A DNA stretch of 64,000 nt from Amycolatopsis azurea DSM 43854. Its GTDB lineage: Bacteria > Actinomycetota > Actinomycetes > Mycobacteriales > Pseudonocardiaceae. Positions 8,509 to 18,228 of the stretch are shown here, piece after piece. Positions within the stretch are counted from its first letter, which is position 1. Every line of letters starts with the position of its first letter. The notes under the pieces were generated by a model. It searched no databases, was not told the origin of the DNA, and was given only the letters and a program-made list of their open reading frames with translations. The position numbers and the translations under genes are program-made. The stretch is from assembly GCF_001995215.1 (NCBI RefSeq), contig NZ_MUXN01000028.1, positions 192,169 through 256,168 of the forward strand, written 5' to 3'.

Positions 8509-9540
8509 TCAGGCGGCTTCGTGCGCCTCCTCGACCGTGCCAGGCAGCGCCGGACCCCGCGGCGGGATCGCGTCCGCGGCGGCCGGATCCACCTTCCGCA
8601 CCGAACCGTCGGCCGCGCTCCGGGCGATCGCGAGCATCGAGGCCAGCGCGTCCCGGATCTGCTGCTGCTCCCGCTCCGGGATGAGGCTCAGTTCGATCAG
8701 CACGCTGCCGTTGCCGAGCAGCCCGTACCCGTTGCGCGCGATGCCCTGGTAGTCACCGCCGGGGTACTGCGAGACGTAGCCGCCGTTGCCGTCGATCGAC
8801 CGCTGCACCACGACCGAGATCTGCTTCGCGAAGTCCACATCGGACGGTTCGACGCCCGCGTTCGTCGGCCACAGCGTGGAAGCGGTGATCTCCTTGCCGT
8901 TCGCATCCCGATAACGGCCCTGCATGTGGTAGTCGACCATGATGTCCGGCCGGAACGACGCGTTCCGCCGCTGGATCAGGCCCGCCTCGGTGGCCGGGTT
9001 GTCCTTCGGCGCCACGGCCGGATCGTGGTAGCGGTTGATGTCGTAGCCCTTGCCCTTCTCCCCGTATTCGGGAGTGGCGTCCGGGTCGTAGTTGTAGCGC
9101 CAGTCGCGTTCGTGACCGTCGGGGTTGGCGCGCACGACGATGTCGACGGTGACCTTCGCCAGCAGTTTCCTGGCCCACGAGCTGTTTTCGACGCCGACCT
9201 TGCGCAGGAACTCGAGCGCGGCCGGAGTGCCGAGCGGCTCGTCGCCGTGCTGCTGGGTGACGTACTGGATCCGCGTCTTGCCGTGGCCGACCCTGGCCGC
9301 CCACACCGGACGGCCCTCGTTGCTGCGGCCGATCCGGTCCACCCGGATCTTGCCGTGGCTGAGCACGGCCAGCTTGTGCAGTTCGAAGGCCAGCTTGGCG
9401 GTGGAGGGCCGCGGGTCGACGGTCCGACCGTCCACAGTGGTCTCGGCAGCGGTGCTCTCGACCGCTTGGGCGGCGGGCGCCACCAAGAGCCCGGCGCTGA
9501 CAAAAACGGACAACAGGGCGATTCGGGACTTGAGACTCAT
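8509..9540 (-). CDS. Secreted M14 zinc carboxypeptidase
   Basis: A 343-residue exported metallopeptidase of family M14 (carboxypeptidase A-like). The signal peptide begins SRIALLSVFVSAGLLVAPAAQA. The zinc site is visible as QQHGDEPLG (His and Glu of HxxE) and the later His in VDYHMQG. Substrate-binding residues lie in NPDGHERDWR and YDINRYHDP, and the catalytic glutamate is probably that of LIELSLI. The ATG at 9540 was chosen because it starts the signal peptide; the frame stays open further upstream but there overlaps the divergent ABC gene. It probably trims peptides or cell-wall stems outside the cell. The gene is divergent from the ABC exporter operon. Confidence 0.9.
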   Translation of the reverse strand: MSLKSRIALLSVFVSAGLLVAPAAQAVESTAAETTVDGRTVDPRPSTAKLAFELHKLAVLSHGKIRVDRIGRSNEGRPVWAARVGHGKTRIQYVTQQHGDEPLGTPAALEFLRKVGVENSSWARKLLAKVTVDIVVRANPDGHERDWRYNYDPDATPEYGEKGKGYDINRYHDPAVAPKDNPATEAGLIQRRNASFRPDIMVDYHMQGRYRDANGKEITASTLWPTNAGVEPSDVDFAKQISVVVQRSIDGNGGYVSQYPGGDYQGIARNGYGLLGNGSVLIELSLIPEREQQQIRDALASMLAIARSAADGSVRKVDPAAADAIPPRGPALPGTVEEAHEAA

Positions 9541-9618
9541 GGTCGGTGAGTATCGACGAGCGGGCATCGTCCAACAAGAGGCCGGATAAACCGGTCGAAT
9601 TTTGTCGGTGCCAGGTTC

Positions 9619-9624
9619 TAGGGT
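9619..9624 (+). promoter_or_regulatory. TAGGGT -10 hexamer, probable leaderless start
   Basis: TAGGGT ends seven bases before the GTG at 9632, the distance expected if transcription begins at or next to the start codon. This supports 9632 as the start of the ABC ATPase. Confidence 0.5.
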
Positions 9625-9631
9625 GCCTACC

Positions 9632-10573
9632 GTGGGTGACTCAGAGCACGAATCGGCGATGGTCCAGGCGAAGGCGTTGGTCAAGCGTTTCGGCGACTTC
9701 GAGGCCGTACGCGGGATCGACGTCGAGGTCCGCCCTGGGGAGGCGTTCGGCTTCCTCGGGCCCAACGGCGCGGGCAAGTCCTCCACCATGCGGATGATCG
9801 CGAGCGTGTCCCCGCGCACCGACGGTGATCTGCGGGTCCTCGGCATGGATCCGGACGTCGAGGGGCCGAAGATCCGCGCCCGGCTCGGTGTGGTGCCGCA
9901 GCAGGACAACCTGGACACCGAGCTGACCGTCCGGCAGAACCTGCAGATCTACGGCCGCTACTTCGGCCTCTCCCGCGCGCACGTGCGGAGCAAGGCCGAA
10001 GAGCTGATGGAGTTCGCCCAGCTCACCGACCGCGCGAACGCCGAGGTCGATTCGCTCTCCGGTGGGATGAAGCGGCGGCTGACCATCGCGCGGTCCCTGG
10101 TCAACGACCCGGAACTGCTCCTGCTCGACGAGCCGACCACGGGGCTGGACCCGCAGGCCCGCCACCTGTTGTGGGACAGGTTGTTCCGGCTCAAGGCGGG
10201 CGGCACCACGCTGATCATCACGACCCACTACATGGACGAGGCAGAGCAGCTCTGCGACAGGCTGGTCGTGATGGACAACGGCCGCATCGCCGCCGAGGGC
10301 TCGCCCGCGGACCTGATCAGCCGGTACTCCACCCGCGAGGTCGTCGAACTCCGCTTCCCGAACGGCGAGCAGGAGGCGGCCGCGAAGCAGATCGAGGGCC
10401 TCGCCGAACGCGTCGAGGTGCTGCCCGACCGCGTCCTGCTCTACACGATGACCGGCGAGTCCACCCTCGAACAGGCACACGCGCGCGGGCTGCGTCCGCT
10501 GTCGAGCCTGGTCCGCCGGAGCTCACTGGAGGACGTCTTCCTCCGGCTCACCGGCCGGACGCTGGTCGACTGA
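9632..10573 (+). CDS. ABC exporter ATP-binding subunit (DrrA-like)
   Basis: A 313-residue nucleotide-binding subunit of an ABC-2 type exporter, of the daunorubicin-resistance/ABC-2 class. It has Walker A GPNGAGKSS (about 43-51), the Q-loop VVPQQDN, the signature LSGGMKRR, Walker B LLLLDEPTTGLD, and the switch histidine in TTHYMDEAE. The C-terminal extension (about 225-313) matches DrrA-type proteins. The GTG at 9632 was chosen for the TAGGGT hexamer seven bases upstream; an in-frame ATG at 9659 is an alternative. The stop overlaps the first permease gene by ATGA. It energises the two permeases that follow. The substrate is unknown; drugs, lipids or polyketides are all possible. Confidence 0.9.
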   Translation: MGDSEHESAMVQAKALVKRFGDFEAVRGIDVEVRPGEAFGFLGPNGAGKSSTMRMIASVSPRTDGDLRVLGMDPDVEGPKIRARLGVVPQQDNLDTELTVRQNLQIYGRYFGLSRAHVRSKAEELMEFAQLTDRANAEVDSLSGGMKRRLTIARSLVNDPELLLLDEPTTGLDPQARHLLWDRLFRLKAGGTTLIITTHYMDEAEQLCDRLVVMDNGRIAAEGSPADLISRYSTREVVELRFPNGEQEAAAKQIEGLAERVEVLPDRVLLYTMTGESTLEQAHARGLRPLSSLVRRSSLEDVFLRLTGRTLVD

Positions 10574-11388
10574 TGACCACGGCACAGACGAAGGCGTCGA
10601 CGGGCCGGGTGGTCTCGCGCTGGGCGGGAGCCTGGCTGCGGGTCGAGGGCCACTGGATGTGGTATCGCCGGTACTGGCTGTCCACCCTGTACTCGACCGG
10701 CCTGCAACCGGTGCTGTTCCTGGCCGCGATGGGGCTCGGGTTCGGCTCGCAGGTCCAGGCGGGCGCGGCGACGGGCGGGTTCTCGTACCTGGAGTACGTC
10801 GCCCCCGCGCTGCTCGTCGCCGGCGCGGCGCAGCTGGCGGTGGGCGAGTCGAGCTATCCGGTGCTGTCGGGTTTCAAGTGGCAGCAGGACTACCTCGCCG
10901 TCACCGCCACCCCGATCACACCGGGCCAGGTGCTCGGCAGCCAGATCATGTGGGTCAGCCTCCGGCTGACGCTCGCGGGCACGATCTACGCCGTCATCGC
11001 GGCGCTCTTCGGGTCTTGGACGAGTTTCGGCGCGCTCGTGGTCATCCTGATCGGGACGCTCACCGGCATCGCCTGCGGCACCCCGGTGATGGCGCTGGCC
11101 GCGACCACCTACGACGAAGGCTCCCGGTTCGGCCTGGTGTTCCGCTTCGTCCTGATCCCGATGACGTTGTTCTCCGGCACGTTCTTCCCGATCACCGAAC
11201 TGCCGGCGCCGCTGATGTGGATCGCCTGGCTTTCCCCGCTGTGGCACGGAAACGAGGCCGCGAGGGCGGTCAGTCTCGGCACCGTCGGCCCGCTCGCCAC
11301 ATTGGGGCACCTCGCCTTCCTGGTCGTGCTGGCCGGGGCGGGCTGGGCGCTGGCGCACAAGTACTTCTACCGACGGCTGGTGGTCTGA
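10573..11388 (+). CDS. ABC-2 type permease, first subunit
   Basis: A 271-residue membrane protein with six predicted helices in the ABC-2 exporter pattern, including LYSTGLQPVLFLAAMGLGFG, LEYVAPALLVAGAAQ and the conserved FRFVLIPMTLFSGTFFPI before the last helices. The charged N-terminus precedes the first helix. Its ATG overlaps the ATPase stop codon, so translation is coupled. It pairs with the next gene, a distinct ABC-2 permease, and the exporter is therefore probably an asymmetric heterodimer. Confidence 0.88.
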   Translation: MTTAQTKASTGRVVSRWAGAWLRVEGHWMWYRRYWLSTLYSTGLQPVLFLAAMGLGFGSQVQAGAATGGFSYLEYVAPALLVAGAAQLAVGESSYPVLSGFKWQQDYLAVTATPITPGQVLGSQIMWVSLRLTLAGTIYAVIAALFGSWTSFGALVVILIGTLTGIACGTPVMALAATTYDEGSRFGLVFRFVLIPMTLFSGTFFPITELPAPLMWIAWLSPLWHGNEAARAVSLGTVGPLATLGHLAFLVVLAGAGWALAHKYFYRRLVV

Positions 11389-11389
11389 G

Positions 11390-12217
11390 ATGACAGTGCT
11401 CACCGGTGACCCGCGGCGCGGAGTGCTGCTGCGCGTCCTGCCGCCGTCGCTGTACAGCGGCCGGTCGAAGGCGGTGCTGGAACGCACCTTCCTGACCTAC
11501 TCGCACGTCTGGATGCTGTTCGTGTCCGGGGCCTTCGAGCCGCTGTTCTACCTGATGGCCTTCCAGCTGGGCTTCGGGAAACTCGTCGGCGAGGTCGTCG
11601 GTCCCGGCGGCCAGGTGATGAGCTACGTCGCCTTCGTCGCGCCCGGCCTGCTCGCGGCGTCGGCGATGAACGGCGCGATCATGGACTCGACGTACAACCT
11701 GTTCTTCAAACTGAAGTACGCCAAGCTGTACGACGCCATGCTCGCCACCCCGATCGGGCCGCTGGACATCGCGCTCGGCGAGGTCGGCTGGTCGGTGCTG
11801 CGCGGCGGGGTCTACTCGGTGACCTTCCTCGGCGTGATGACCGCGATGGGCCTGCCCGGCTCCTGGTGGGCCGTGCTGATGATCCCGGCGGCGTTGCTGG
11901 TCGCGATGGCGTTCTCGGCCGTCGGCATCGTGCTGGTGACCTTCCTGCGGTCGGTTTCGCAGTTCGACTACATCAACCTCGTGCTGATGCCGCTGTTCCT
12001 GTTCTCCACGACGTTCTACCCGCTGTCGGTCTACCCGACGGCGATCCAGTGGATCGTGCAGATCTTCCCGCTCTACCACGGGATCGAGCTGATGCGCGGG
12101 CTGTCGGTCGGCGTCCTGTCGTGGAGCATGGTCGGGAACGTGGCGTACTTGCTGGCGCTCGCGGCGGTCGGGATCTACGCGTCGTCGAAGCGGTTCGGCA
12201 AGCTCCTGCTGCGCTAG
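11390..12217 (+). CDS. ABC-2 type permease, second subunit
   Basis: A 275-residue membrane protein, related to but clearly different from the preceding permease. It has six predicted helices, with MSYVAFVAPGLLAASAMNG and NLVLMPLFLFSTTFYPLSVYP in the positions conserved among ABC-2 exporters. The ATG begins one base after the previous stop codon. Its own stop lies one base from the end of the convergent subtilase gene, so the exporter operon ends here without an obvious terminator. Confidence 0.88.
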   Translation: MTVLTGDPRRGVLLRVLPPSLYSGRSKAVLERTFLTYSHVWMLFVSGAFEPLFYLMAFQLGFGKLVGEVVGPGGQVMSYVAFVAPGLLAASAMNGAIMDSTYNLFFKLKYAKLYDAMLATPIGPLDIALGEVGWSVLRGGVYSVTFLGVMTAMGLPGSWWAVLMIPAALLVAMAFSAVGIVLVTFLRSVSQFDYINLVLMPLFLFSTTFYPLSVYPTAIQWIVQIFPLYHGIELMRGLSVGVLSWSMVGNVAYLLALAAVGIYASSKRFGKLLLR

Positions 12218-12218
12218 C

Positions 12219-13661
12219 TCACCGGGCCGGGTTGGAGCCGGTCCGCCGGGGCGCCACCGCGGCCAGCGCGTCGACCATCCCGTGCCCGTAGAAGCCGTTG
12301 AACCCGGCGTATCCGGTGCAGTACGCGTCCTGCGTGCCGTCGCCGGTCAGGTCGTAGTCGGCCGGACACGCGATCGGGGTCGCCTGGGCGTCCAGCGACC
12401 GCCTCAGCTGGCGGGCACCGTGGCCGGGGTGCTTCGAAGCGAGCAACGCCGCGACACCGGCGACGTGCGGCGCCGCCATCGACGTCCCGCACAGCGGCGC
12501 GTACCCGCCGGGAACGGTCGAAAGCACGCACTCGCCGGTCTCGCCGCCGGGTGCGGTCACGTCGATCACGCCCAGCCCGTACGAGCTGTAGCCGGCCTTG
12601 ACCCGTTCAGAGCTCACGGACGACACCGCGACCACGTCCCGCAGGCCGGCGGGCAACGCCTGGCAGCCGGTGGTCTGAGGCCGGGCGCCCGACTGCGGCG
12701 ACGGCACGAGCCCGACGGCTTCGTTGGTCGCCGCCGCGACGTTGAGCGTGCCCGCCGAGGTCGCGTACTCGGCGGCGCGGGCCATGACCTCGTTCACCAC
12801 GCCCCGTTCGTCGGCGTGAGAGCACGAGAGCGACCACGGCTCGACGTAGTAGCTGCTGTTCGTCACGGCCATGCCCTGTGAAACCGCCCACATCAGCCCG
12901 CAGACGGCGGCCTCCGGGTCGGCGTAGCCGCGGTCGTCGATCACCTTCACCGACGCGATCCGCACGCCGGGCGCCACCCCGGTGACGCCCTTGCCGTCGT
13001 CGGCCGCGGCGATGATCCCCGCCACATGGGTGCCGTGCACCGACGTCGTCGCGGCCCAGTTCCGGTCGGGCGCGCCGGTCAGGCAGCCCGCGGACTTGCC
13101 GGGGTCGAGGGCGGCCGCCAGGTCCGGGTGGGTGGCGTCGACGCCGGAGTCGAGGACACCGACGACGACGTCCGGGCTGCCCGGTTCGATCGCGTGCGCC
13201 TTGTCGGCGCCGATCGCGCGCATGTCCCACTGCTCGCCGGTGCGGTCGGCGGAAGGCACCTTCGCCGGGTCCGTCGGTTCGAGTTCGGCGCGCGCGGGCG
13301 CGGCCTTGGCGGAAGGCGTGCCGTTGGCCCGCTGCACCGCCAGCCGTTCCGCCTGCGCGCTGAACGCGGCGGCGGGCCGGACCAGCTCCGTGAAGTCCCG
13401 GTCGGCCGAGCTCGCCACGGCCACCGCGATCTGCGGGTAGTAGATCGTCGTGCTGCCGCAACCACCGGTGATGGCCGCCCTGGCCTCGGCTTCGGAGGTG
13501 CCCCGGTCGAAGGCGACGACGTAACGCAGCGCCCGTCCTTCGGGATGACAAGACTGGTCCGCGTCCGCCGTCGGGACAGCGGCGACCGAGCCGCAGAGCA
13601 CCAGGAAGGCGCATACGGCCGCTCGCAGGGACCGTCCCGTCAGGGACACCGGACCTCCCAC
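12219..13661 (-). CDS. Secreted S8 subtilisin-like serine protease
   Basis: An exported serine peptidase of 480 residues. It has a signal peptide (about 10-35), a propeptide-like segment (about 44-95), then a peptidase S8 domain with the triad in VLDSGVD (Asp 171), HGTHVAG (His 209) and GTSMAAPHVAG (Ser 394). Several cysteines suggest disulfides. It resembles mycosins of type VII secretion loci, but it lacks their C-terminal membrane anchor and has no ESX genes beside it, so a free secreted protease is more likely. A second GTG start at 13649, preceded by GGGAGG, is possible. It is convergent with the ABC operon. Confidence 0.88.
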   Translation of the reverse strand: MGGPVSLTGRSLRAAVCAFLVLCGSVAAVPTADADQSCHPEGRALRYVVAFDRGTSEAEARAAITGGCGSTTIYYPQIAVAVASSADRDFTELVRPAAAFSAQAERLAVQRANGTPSAKAAPARAELEPTDPAKVPSADRTGEQWDMRAIGADKAHAIEPGSPDVVVGVLDSGVDATHPDLAAALDPGKSAGCLTGAPDRNWAATTSVHGTHVAGIIAAADDGKGVTGVAPGVRIASVKVIDDRGYADPEAAVCGLMWAVSQGMAVTNSSYYVEPWSLSCSHADERGVVNEVMARAAEYATSAGTLNVAAATNEAVGLVPSPQSGARPQTTGCQALPAGLRDVVAVSSVSSERVKAGYSSYGLGVIDVTAPGGETGECVLSTVPGGYAPLCGTSMAAPHVAGVAALLASKHPGHGARQLRRSLDAQATPIACPADYDLTGDGTQDAYCTGYAGFNGFYGHGMVDALAAVAPRRTGSNPAR

Positions 13662-14186
13662 CGGAGAAACAGGGGGACAACGAGAGCACCGCGGCCTGGG
13701 CTGGGCTGGAGTTCGGCACCCCCGAGCGGCACGCTAGCCACCCTCGGCCGGGCCGACAAGCTCTTCCGCGAAGTTCCCTCGGCCGGTGGCCGCGGCGCGC
13801 CCGGGAGTCAGGTCTGTGGCACCGAGTACACCGTAGTGAGGCCCGGGTGTGGGATACTCGCGGTGGCCGCTGGCCGACGGGCACACGTGAGAGGTGGCGC
13901 TCGCGGTCCTGTGGCCCGGTGGTGTGCTGCACATCCTCCACACGCGTCGCCGCTGCATGCGGCTCGACGACGTGGCGGGCGGCCCGATGTCGCGAACGTG
14001 GCCAGCGCTCCGCCGAGCAGACCTTTTGCCGTACGCGGCGCCCGGACAATCCCGGCGCCGTCGCGGTGCCGGGCAAGGATTCCCGCTGCTGGTGACCACC
14101 ACGGCGGAACGAACAGAAAGGGGCCCCTGCGCGGCCGCGTCGAGCCGGTGTGAGCCAGCCGACGCGCCCGGGGGCGGAGGAGATAT
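13662..14186 (+). other. Long leader region of the RNase E gene
   Basis: This 525-base spacer holds no supported gene. A weak -10-like GATACT at 13854-13859 would give a 5' untranslated leader of roughly 320 bases. Long leaders are known for RNase E genes in enterobacteria, where they mediate autoregulation, and in mycobacteria. The stretch is GC-rich with several short inverted repeats but no clear single fold that I can identify. The ribosome site GGAGGAG (14176-14182) is very strong. Confidence 0.4.
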
Positions 14187-17100
14187 ATGTCGAACGCGGA
14201 CACACCCGCCGTCACCGGCGGGAATACCGCCACACCCATCGCAGGCCAGCTGGCCGAACTGCCTCCCCGGATCCGGGTGCACGCGCTGGCGAAGCTCCTG
14301 GGATCCAACAGCCGTGAACTGATGGCCAAGCTCGGTGAGCTCGGCGAGACCGTCCGCAGCGCGCAGTCCAGCGTCACCCGGGATGTGGCCCTCAAGCTCG
14401 CCGAAGCCCTCACCAGCGGAGACGAGCCCGAAGCCGAGGCGGCCCCGGCCGTCGAAGCGCCCGCCGCCGAGGCCCCGAAGGCCGCCGAGCCCGAGGTCAA
14501 GGCCGTCAAGGCCGAGTCGAAGCCTGAGCCGGAGCCCGCCGCGCCGGTGGAGGCGCCTTCGCGGCGTGTCCCGCCCGCGCTGGCCGCCCCCGTCACCCCG
14601 GAGCCGCCGCAGCCGACGACAAGGCTCGCGAAGGCCGCCGCGCACGTCCCGGTGTTCGCCGCGCCGTCGCCGGTGTTCCTGCCGCCGGAGCCCGTCACGG
14701 CGAAGCCCGTCCGCAAGCCGGAGCCGGCCTTCACCCCGGCCGAAGAGACCACTTCGGACGAGGACGAGACGCAGACCGACGAGGCCGAGGGCCACGGCAC
14801 CGACGAGGACGGTGACGACGCCAACGGCCGTCGCCGTCGTCGTCGCGGCCGCCGTGGTCGCGGCCGGGGCAAGGGCGGCGACGAGAACTCGGCCGAGCCC
14901 GAGAACGAGGACGAGCAGCCCGAAGAGCCGCGAGCCCCGCGTGGCCGTCAGCAGCGCGCGAAGGACAAGGACGCCGACGCCGACGAGGCCGCCACCGAGA
15001 ACGCCGAAGAGGCGTCCACCGCGGCTGATTCAGCCGCGTCTAGTTCAACGGAGTCCGATTCGGACAACGACGGCGATTCCGACAACGGCAGCAAGCGCCG
15101 CCGTCGCCGACGCCGCCGCAAGGGCGGGGACGACGACAGCGCCGAGTCCACCAGCGACGACCCGCCCAACACGGTCACCCACGTGCGCCAGGCCAAGGCC
15201 GCCGAGACCGAGCGTCCCGCGCGGGACGAGGTCCGCAGCGTGCGCGGCTCGACCAGGCTCGAAGCCAAGCGCCAGCGCCGCCGGGACGGCCGCGAGGCCG
15301 GTCGCCGCCGCGCGCCGATCCTGTCCGAGGCCGAGTTCCTCGCCCGCCGCGAGTCGGTCGAGCGCACCATGGTCGTCGCCGAGAAGGGCGAGTCCACGCA
15401 GATCGGCGTCCTCGAGGACGGCGTCCTGTGCGAGCACTTCGTGACCTCGTCGGGCACCGGCTCGATCGTCGGCAACGTGTACCTCGGCCGCGTGCAGAAC
15501 GTGCTGCCGTCGATGGAGGCCGCCTTCATCGACATCGGCCGCGGCCGCAACGCCGTGCTCTACGCCGGTGAGGTCGACTGGGACGCCGCCGGTCTCGAGG
15601 GCAAGGCCCGCAAGATCGAGCAGGCGCTCTCCACCGGCGACTCCGTGCTGGTCCAGGTCACCAAGGACCCGGTCGGGCACAAGGGCGCCCGGCTGACCAC
15701 GCAGATCTCGCTGCCGGGCCGCTTCCTGGTCTACGTGCCCGCGGGCGGCGCCACCGGCATCTCCCGGAAGCTCCCGGAGAACGAGCGCCGCCGCCTGAAG
15801 GACATCCTCAAGCGCATCGTCCCCGAGGACGCCGGTGTGATCATCCGCACCGCGTCCGAGGGCATCAGCGAGGAGGAGCTGGACCGCGACGTCCGCCGTC
15901 TCAAGGCGCAGTGGGACGTCATCAAGGAGAAGGCCGAAGCCGGCAACGGCGGCAAGAAGAACAGCGCCCCGGTCATGCTCTACGAAGAGCCGGACCTGCT
16001 GGTCAAGGTCGTGCGCGACCTGTTCACCGAGGACTTCGCCAAGCTGGAGATCCAGGGCGACAAGGCCTGGGACACCATCTACGACTACGTGCAGCACGTG
16101 GCGCCGGACCTGGCGGACCGGGTCAAGCGGTACACGGGCACCGGCTCGGCCTTCGCCGACCACCGGATCGACGAGCAGATCACCAAGGCGCTGGACCGCA
16201 AGGTCTGGCTGCCCTCGGGCGGCTACCTGGTCATCGACCGCACCGAAGCGATGACCGTCATCGACGTCAACACCGGCAAGTTCACCGGATCGGGTGGCAA
16301 CCTCGAAGAGACGGTGACCAGGAACAACCTGGAGTCGGCGGAGGAGATCGTCCGCCAGCTCCGGCTCCGGGACATCGGCGGCATCATCGTCATCGACTTC
16401 ATCGACATGGTGCTCGAATCCAACCGTGAGCTGGTGCTGCGCCGCCTGACCGAATGCCTCGGCCGCGACCGCACCCGCCACCAGGTCGCCGAGGTCACCT
16501 CGCTCGGCCTGGTGCAGATGACCCGCAAGAAGATCGGCACCGGGCTGCTCGAAGCGTTCTCGACGCCGTGTGAGCACTGCAAGGGCCGCGGCGTGGTCGT
16601 CTCGACCGAGCCGCAGCGCACCGGTGGCGGCGGCAACGGTCACAACCACGGCGGTGGCGGAAACGGCGGCGGTGGCGGTGGCGGTGGCGGCAAGGAGCAG
16701 GGCTCCCGCCGGTCCCGCGGTCGCAACAAGGGCGAGGACCAGGGGCAGAACGAGCCCGCCTCGGCCAAGGCCGAGGCTCCGCAGGCCTCCGGTCAGCGTG
16801 AGTCGGTGGTTTCGGCGGTCCAGGCCGTGGCCAACGCCGCCAAGGCGGCCAAGGGCGAGCACCCGCACGAAGTCACCGAGAACGTCGAAGGCGCCGCGCT
16901 CAACGGGCACGCCCAGCAGGCGGCGGAGAAGCCCGCTGAGCCGGTGAAGGAGGCTTCCGAGCCTGTTGCCGAAGCGACCGTCGAACAGGCGGCGGAGGCC
17001 GCGGCCGAGCCGGTTTCCGAGCCGGTCGCCGAGGCGCCCGCGACCGAGGTCGCCGGTGAGGCGGTGACGACGCCGGACGACGAGGCTCCGGCCGCGCGTG

Positions 17101-17342
17101 CGGAAGAGATCGCAGTCGTCGGGGAATCGGGCCCGGAGCCCGAAGCTCCCGAGGTTCCGGTGACTCCGGAGGCAGTTGTGATGGAAGAGGTTTCCGAGCC
17201 CGAGGCCCCCGCGGCTCCGGAGGAGACCGAACCCGAGGTGGACGTCCCGGCCCCGGCCGGGCGCTCCACCACCCGCCGTCGTCCGCGACGGGCGGCCTCA
17301 CGGCCGGCCGGTCCGCCGGTCAAGGCGTCGGAAAAGAGCTAG
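14187..17342 (+). CDS. rne: Ribonuclease E/G with IF2_N-like N-terminus
   Basis: A 1051-residue endoribonuclease of the RNase E/G family, central to mRNA decay and rRNA maturation. An IF2_N-like helical module (about 29-75, [20 protein letters not shown]) is followed by a long acidic/alanine-rich and Arg/Lys-rich disordered region (about 80-385). The catalytic core starts near 390 with an S1-type fold, then the nuclease part with catalytic acids D693 (VIDVNTG) and D737 (IVIDFIDM), and the zinc-link CEHCKGRG (C795, C798). A glycine run (about 813-838) and an acidic tail follow. Disordered arms on both sides of the core are typical of actinobacterial RNase E and serve RNA or partner binding. 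Confidence 0.95.
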   Translation: MSNADTPAVTGGNTATPIAGQLAELPPRIRVHALAKLLGSNSRELMAKLGELGETVRSAQSSVTRDVALKLAEALTSGDEPEAEAAPAVEAPAAEAPKAAEPEVKAVKAESKPEPEPAAPVEAPSRRVPPALAAPVTPEPPQPTTRLAKAAAHVPVFAAPSPVFLPPEPVTAKPVRKPEPAFTPAEETTSDEDETQTDEAEGHGTDEDGDDANGRRRRRRGRRGRGRGKGGDENSAEPENEDEQPEEPRAPRGRQQRAKDKDADADEAATENAEEASTAADSAASSSTESDSDNDGDSDNGSKRRRRRRRRKGGDDDSAESTSDDPPNTVTHVRQAKAAETERPARDEVRSVRGSTRLEAKRQRRRDGREAGRRRAPILSEAEFLARRESVERTMVVAEKGESTQIGVLEDGVLCEHFVTSSGTGSIVGNVYLGRVQNVLPSMEAAFIDIGRGRNAVLYAGEVDWDAAGLEGKARKIEQALSTGDSVLVQVTKDPVGHKGARLTTQISLPGRFLVYVPAGGATGISRKLPENERRRLKDILKRIVPEDAGVIIRTASEGISEEELDRDVRRLKAQWDVIKEKAEAGNGGKKNSAPVMLYEEPDLLVKVVRDLFTEDFAKLEIQGDKAWDTIYDYVQHVAPDLADRVKRYTGTGSAFADHRIDEQITKALDRKVWLPSGGYLVIDRTEAMTVIDVNTGKFTGSGGNLEETVTRNNLESAEEIVRQLRLRDIGGIIVIDFIDMVLESNRELVLRRLTECLGRDRTRHQVAEVTSLGLVQMTRKKIGTGLLEAFSTPCEHCKGRGVVVSTEPQRTGGGGNGHNHGGGGNGGGGGGGGGKEQGSRRSRGRNKGEDQGQNEPASAKAEAPQASGQRESVVSAVQAVANAAKAAKGEHPHEVTENVEGAALNGHAQQAAEKPAEPVKEASEPVAEATVEQAAEAAAEPVSEPVAEAPATEVAGEAVTTPDDEAPAARAEEIAVVGESGPEPEAPEVPVTPEAVVMEEVSEPEAPAAPEETEPEVDVPAPAGRSTTRRRPRRAASRPAGPPVKASEKS

Positions 17343-17350
17343 TGAACACC

Positions 17351-17388
17351 GTGGGGCACCCCGGTGTGATCGCACCGGGGAGCCCCAC
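17351..17388 (+). terminator. Hairpin after RNase E gene
   Basis: Stem 17351-17366 with 17373-17388 forms 15 pairs with one mismatch around a 6-base loop, starting nine bases after the rne stop. No U-tract follows, so it may be a terminator or an mRNA end stabiliser. Confidence 0.6.
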
Positions 17389-17403
17389 GTAACCTATAGA
17401 ACG

Positions 17404-17424
17404 GCCCGCCACTTAGCGGCGGGC
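17404..17424 (+). promoter_or_regulatory. Hairpin in the rplU leader
   Basis: GCCCGCC (17404-17410) pairs with GGCGGGC (17418-17424) around a 7-base loop, about 90 bases before rplU. Ribosomal protein L21 operons in other bacteria carry autoregulatory leaders. Whether this hairpin plays that role is not shown by the sequence alone. Confidence 0.3.
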
Positions 17425-17511
17425 ACCTTGCGCAGAATCCGGACCGCCGAGACTTCCCGGTGGGCCGGTCACGCAAGCCCCCACCCGTTGTCGAGTAAGC
17501 AGGAGACTTCC

Positions 17512-17826
17512 GTGTCGGCGTACGCGATCGTCAAGACTGGCGGCAAGCAGTACAAGGTGGCCGTCGGCGACGTCGTCGAGGTCGAGAAGCTCGAAGGCGA
17601 GCCGGGTACCGAGCACACCTTCCCCGCGGTCCTTTTCGTGGATGGTGGCGACGTCACCACGGACGCCGACGCGCTGGCGAAGGTCTCGGTCACCGGCAAG
17701 GTCGTCGAGCAGACCAAGGGTCCGAAGATCCGGATCCACAAGTTCAAGAACAAGACCGGCTACCACAAGCGCCAGGGTCACCGGCAGAAGCTGACCCGCG
17801 TCGAGGTCACCGGCATCTCCAAGTAG
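17512..17826 (+). CDS. rplU: 50S ribosomal protein L21
   Basis: A 104-residue ribosomal protein of the large subunit that contacts 23S rRNA and L20. The family pattern is clear: [13 protein letters not shown] at the N-terminus, and KKRKNY-like basic C-terminal residues here as [21 protein letters not shown]. The GTG start is set by AGGAGA six bases upstream. It is followed at once by rpmA and then obgE, the usual gene order in actinobacteria and many other bacteria. Confidence 0.98.
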   Translation: MSAYAIVKTGGKQYKVAVGDVVEVEKLEGEPGTEHTFPAVLFVDGGDVTTDADALAKVSVTGKVVEQTKGPKIRIHKFKNKTGYHKRQGHRQKLTRVEVTGISK

Positions 17827-17864
17827 GACTTTCTCCGGATCTTCGTCAGAAAGAGGATTGAGCC

Positions 17865-18122
17865 ATGGCTCACAAGAAGGGTGCGTCCAGCTCCCGCAAC
17901 GGTCGCGATTCGAACGCGCAGCGACTGGGCGTCAAGCGTTACGGCGGCCAGGAGGTGAACGCGGGCGAGATCCTGATCCGTCAGCGTGGCACCAAGTTCC
18001 ACCCCGGCGTGAACGTCGGCCGTGGCGGCGACGACACGCTGTTCGCGCTGGCTGCCGGCGCGGTCAAGTTCGGCGAGAAGCGTGGCCGCAAGACGGTCAA
18101 CATCGTGCCGTCCGAAGCCTGA
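17865..18122 (+). CDS. rpmA: 50S ribosomal protein L27
   Basis: An 85-residue ribosomal protein near the peptidyl-transferase centre. It starts directly with [16 protein letters not shown], so it lacks the cleavable N-terminal extension of Firmicutes L27. The conserved [22 protein letters not shown] follows. AAAGAGGA lies upstream of the ATG. It is co-transcribed with rplU (38-base gap), and a rho-independent terminator follows. Confidence 0.98.
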   Translation: MAHKKGASSSRNGRDSNAQRLGVKRYGGQEVNAGEILIRQRGTKFHPGVNVGRGGDDTLFALAAGAVKFGEKRGRKTVNIVPSEA

Positions 18123-18148
18123 ATTTCGGCTTCTAGTTAGAACCTCTG

Positions 18149-18195
18149 ACGAGGGGTGGGCCGGAATATCCGGGCCCACCCCTCGTTTGTTTTGT
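18149..18195 (+). terminator. Rho-independent terminator after rpmA
   Basis: A perfect 14-pair GC-rich stem (18149-18162 with 18173-18186), a 10-base loop and then TTGTTTTGT. This is the most canonical intrinsic terminator in the window and separates rplU-rpmA from obgE. Confidence 0.9.
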
Positions 18196-18228
18196 ATATC
18201 CCTTCTCGCTAGTGAATAGAGGCAAGTC

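Noticed and set aside
12219-13661. A type VII secretion (ESX) locus inferred from the mycosin-like protease
   Set aside because: The protease has no C-terminal membrane anchor and no EccB-E, EsxA/B or PPE genes are nearby.
15045-16910. A 621-codon frame antisense to RNase E
   Set aside because: It lies wholly inside a conserved gene and its translation is low-complexity Val/Gly/Ala/Arg/Asp sequence, as expected from the reverse strand of GC-rich codons.
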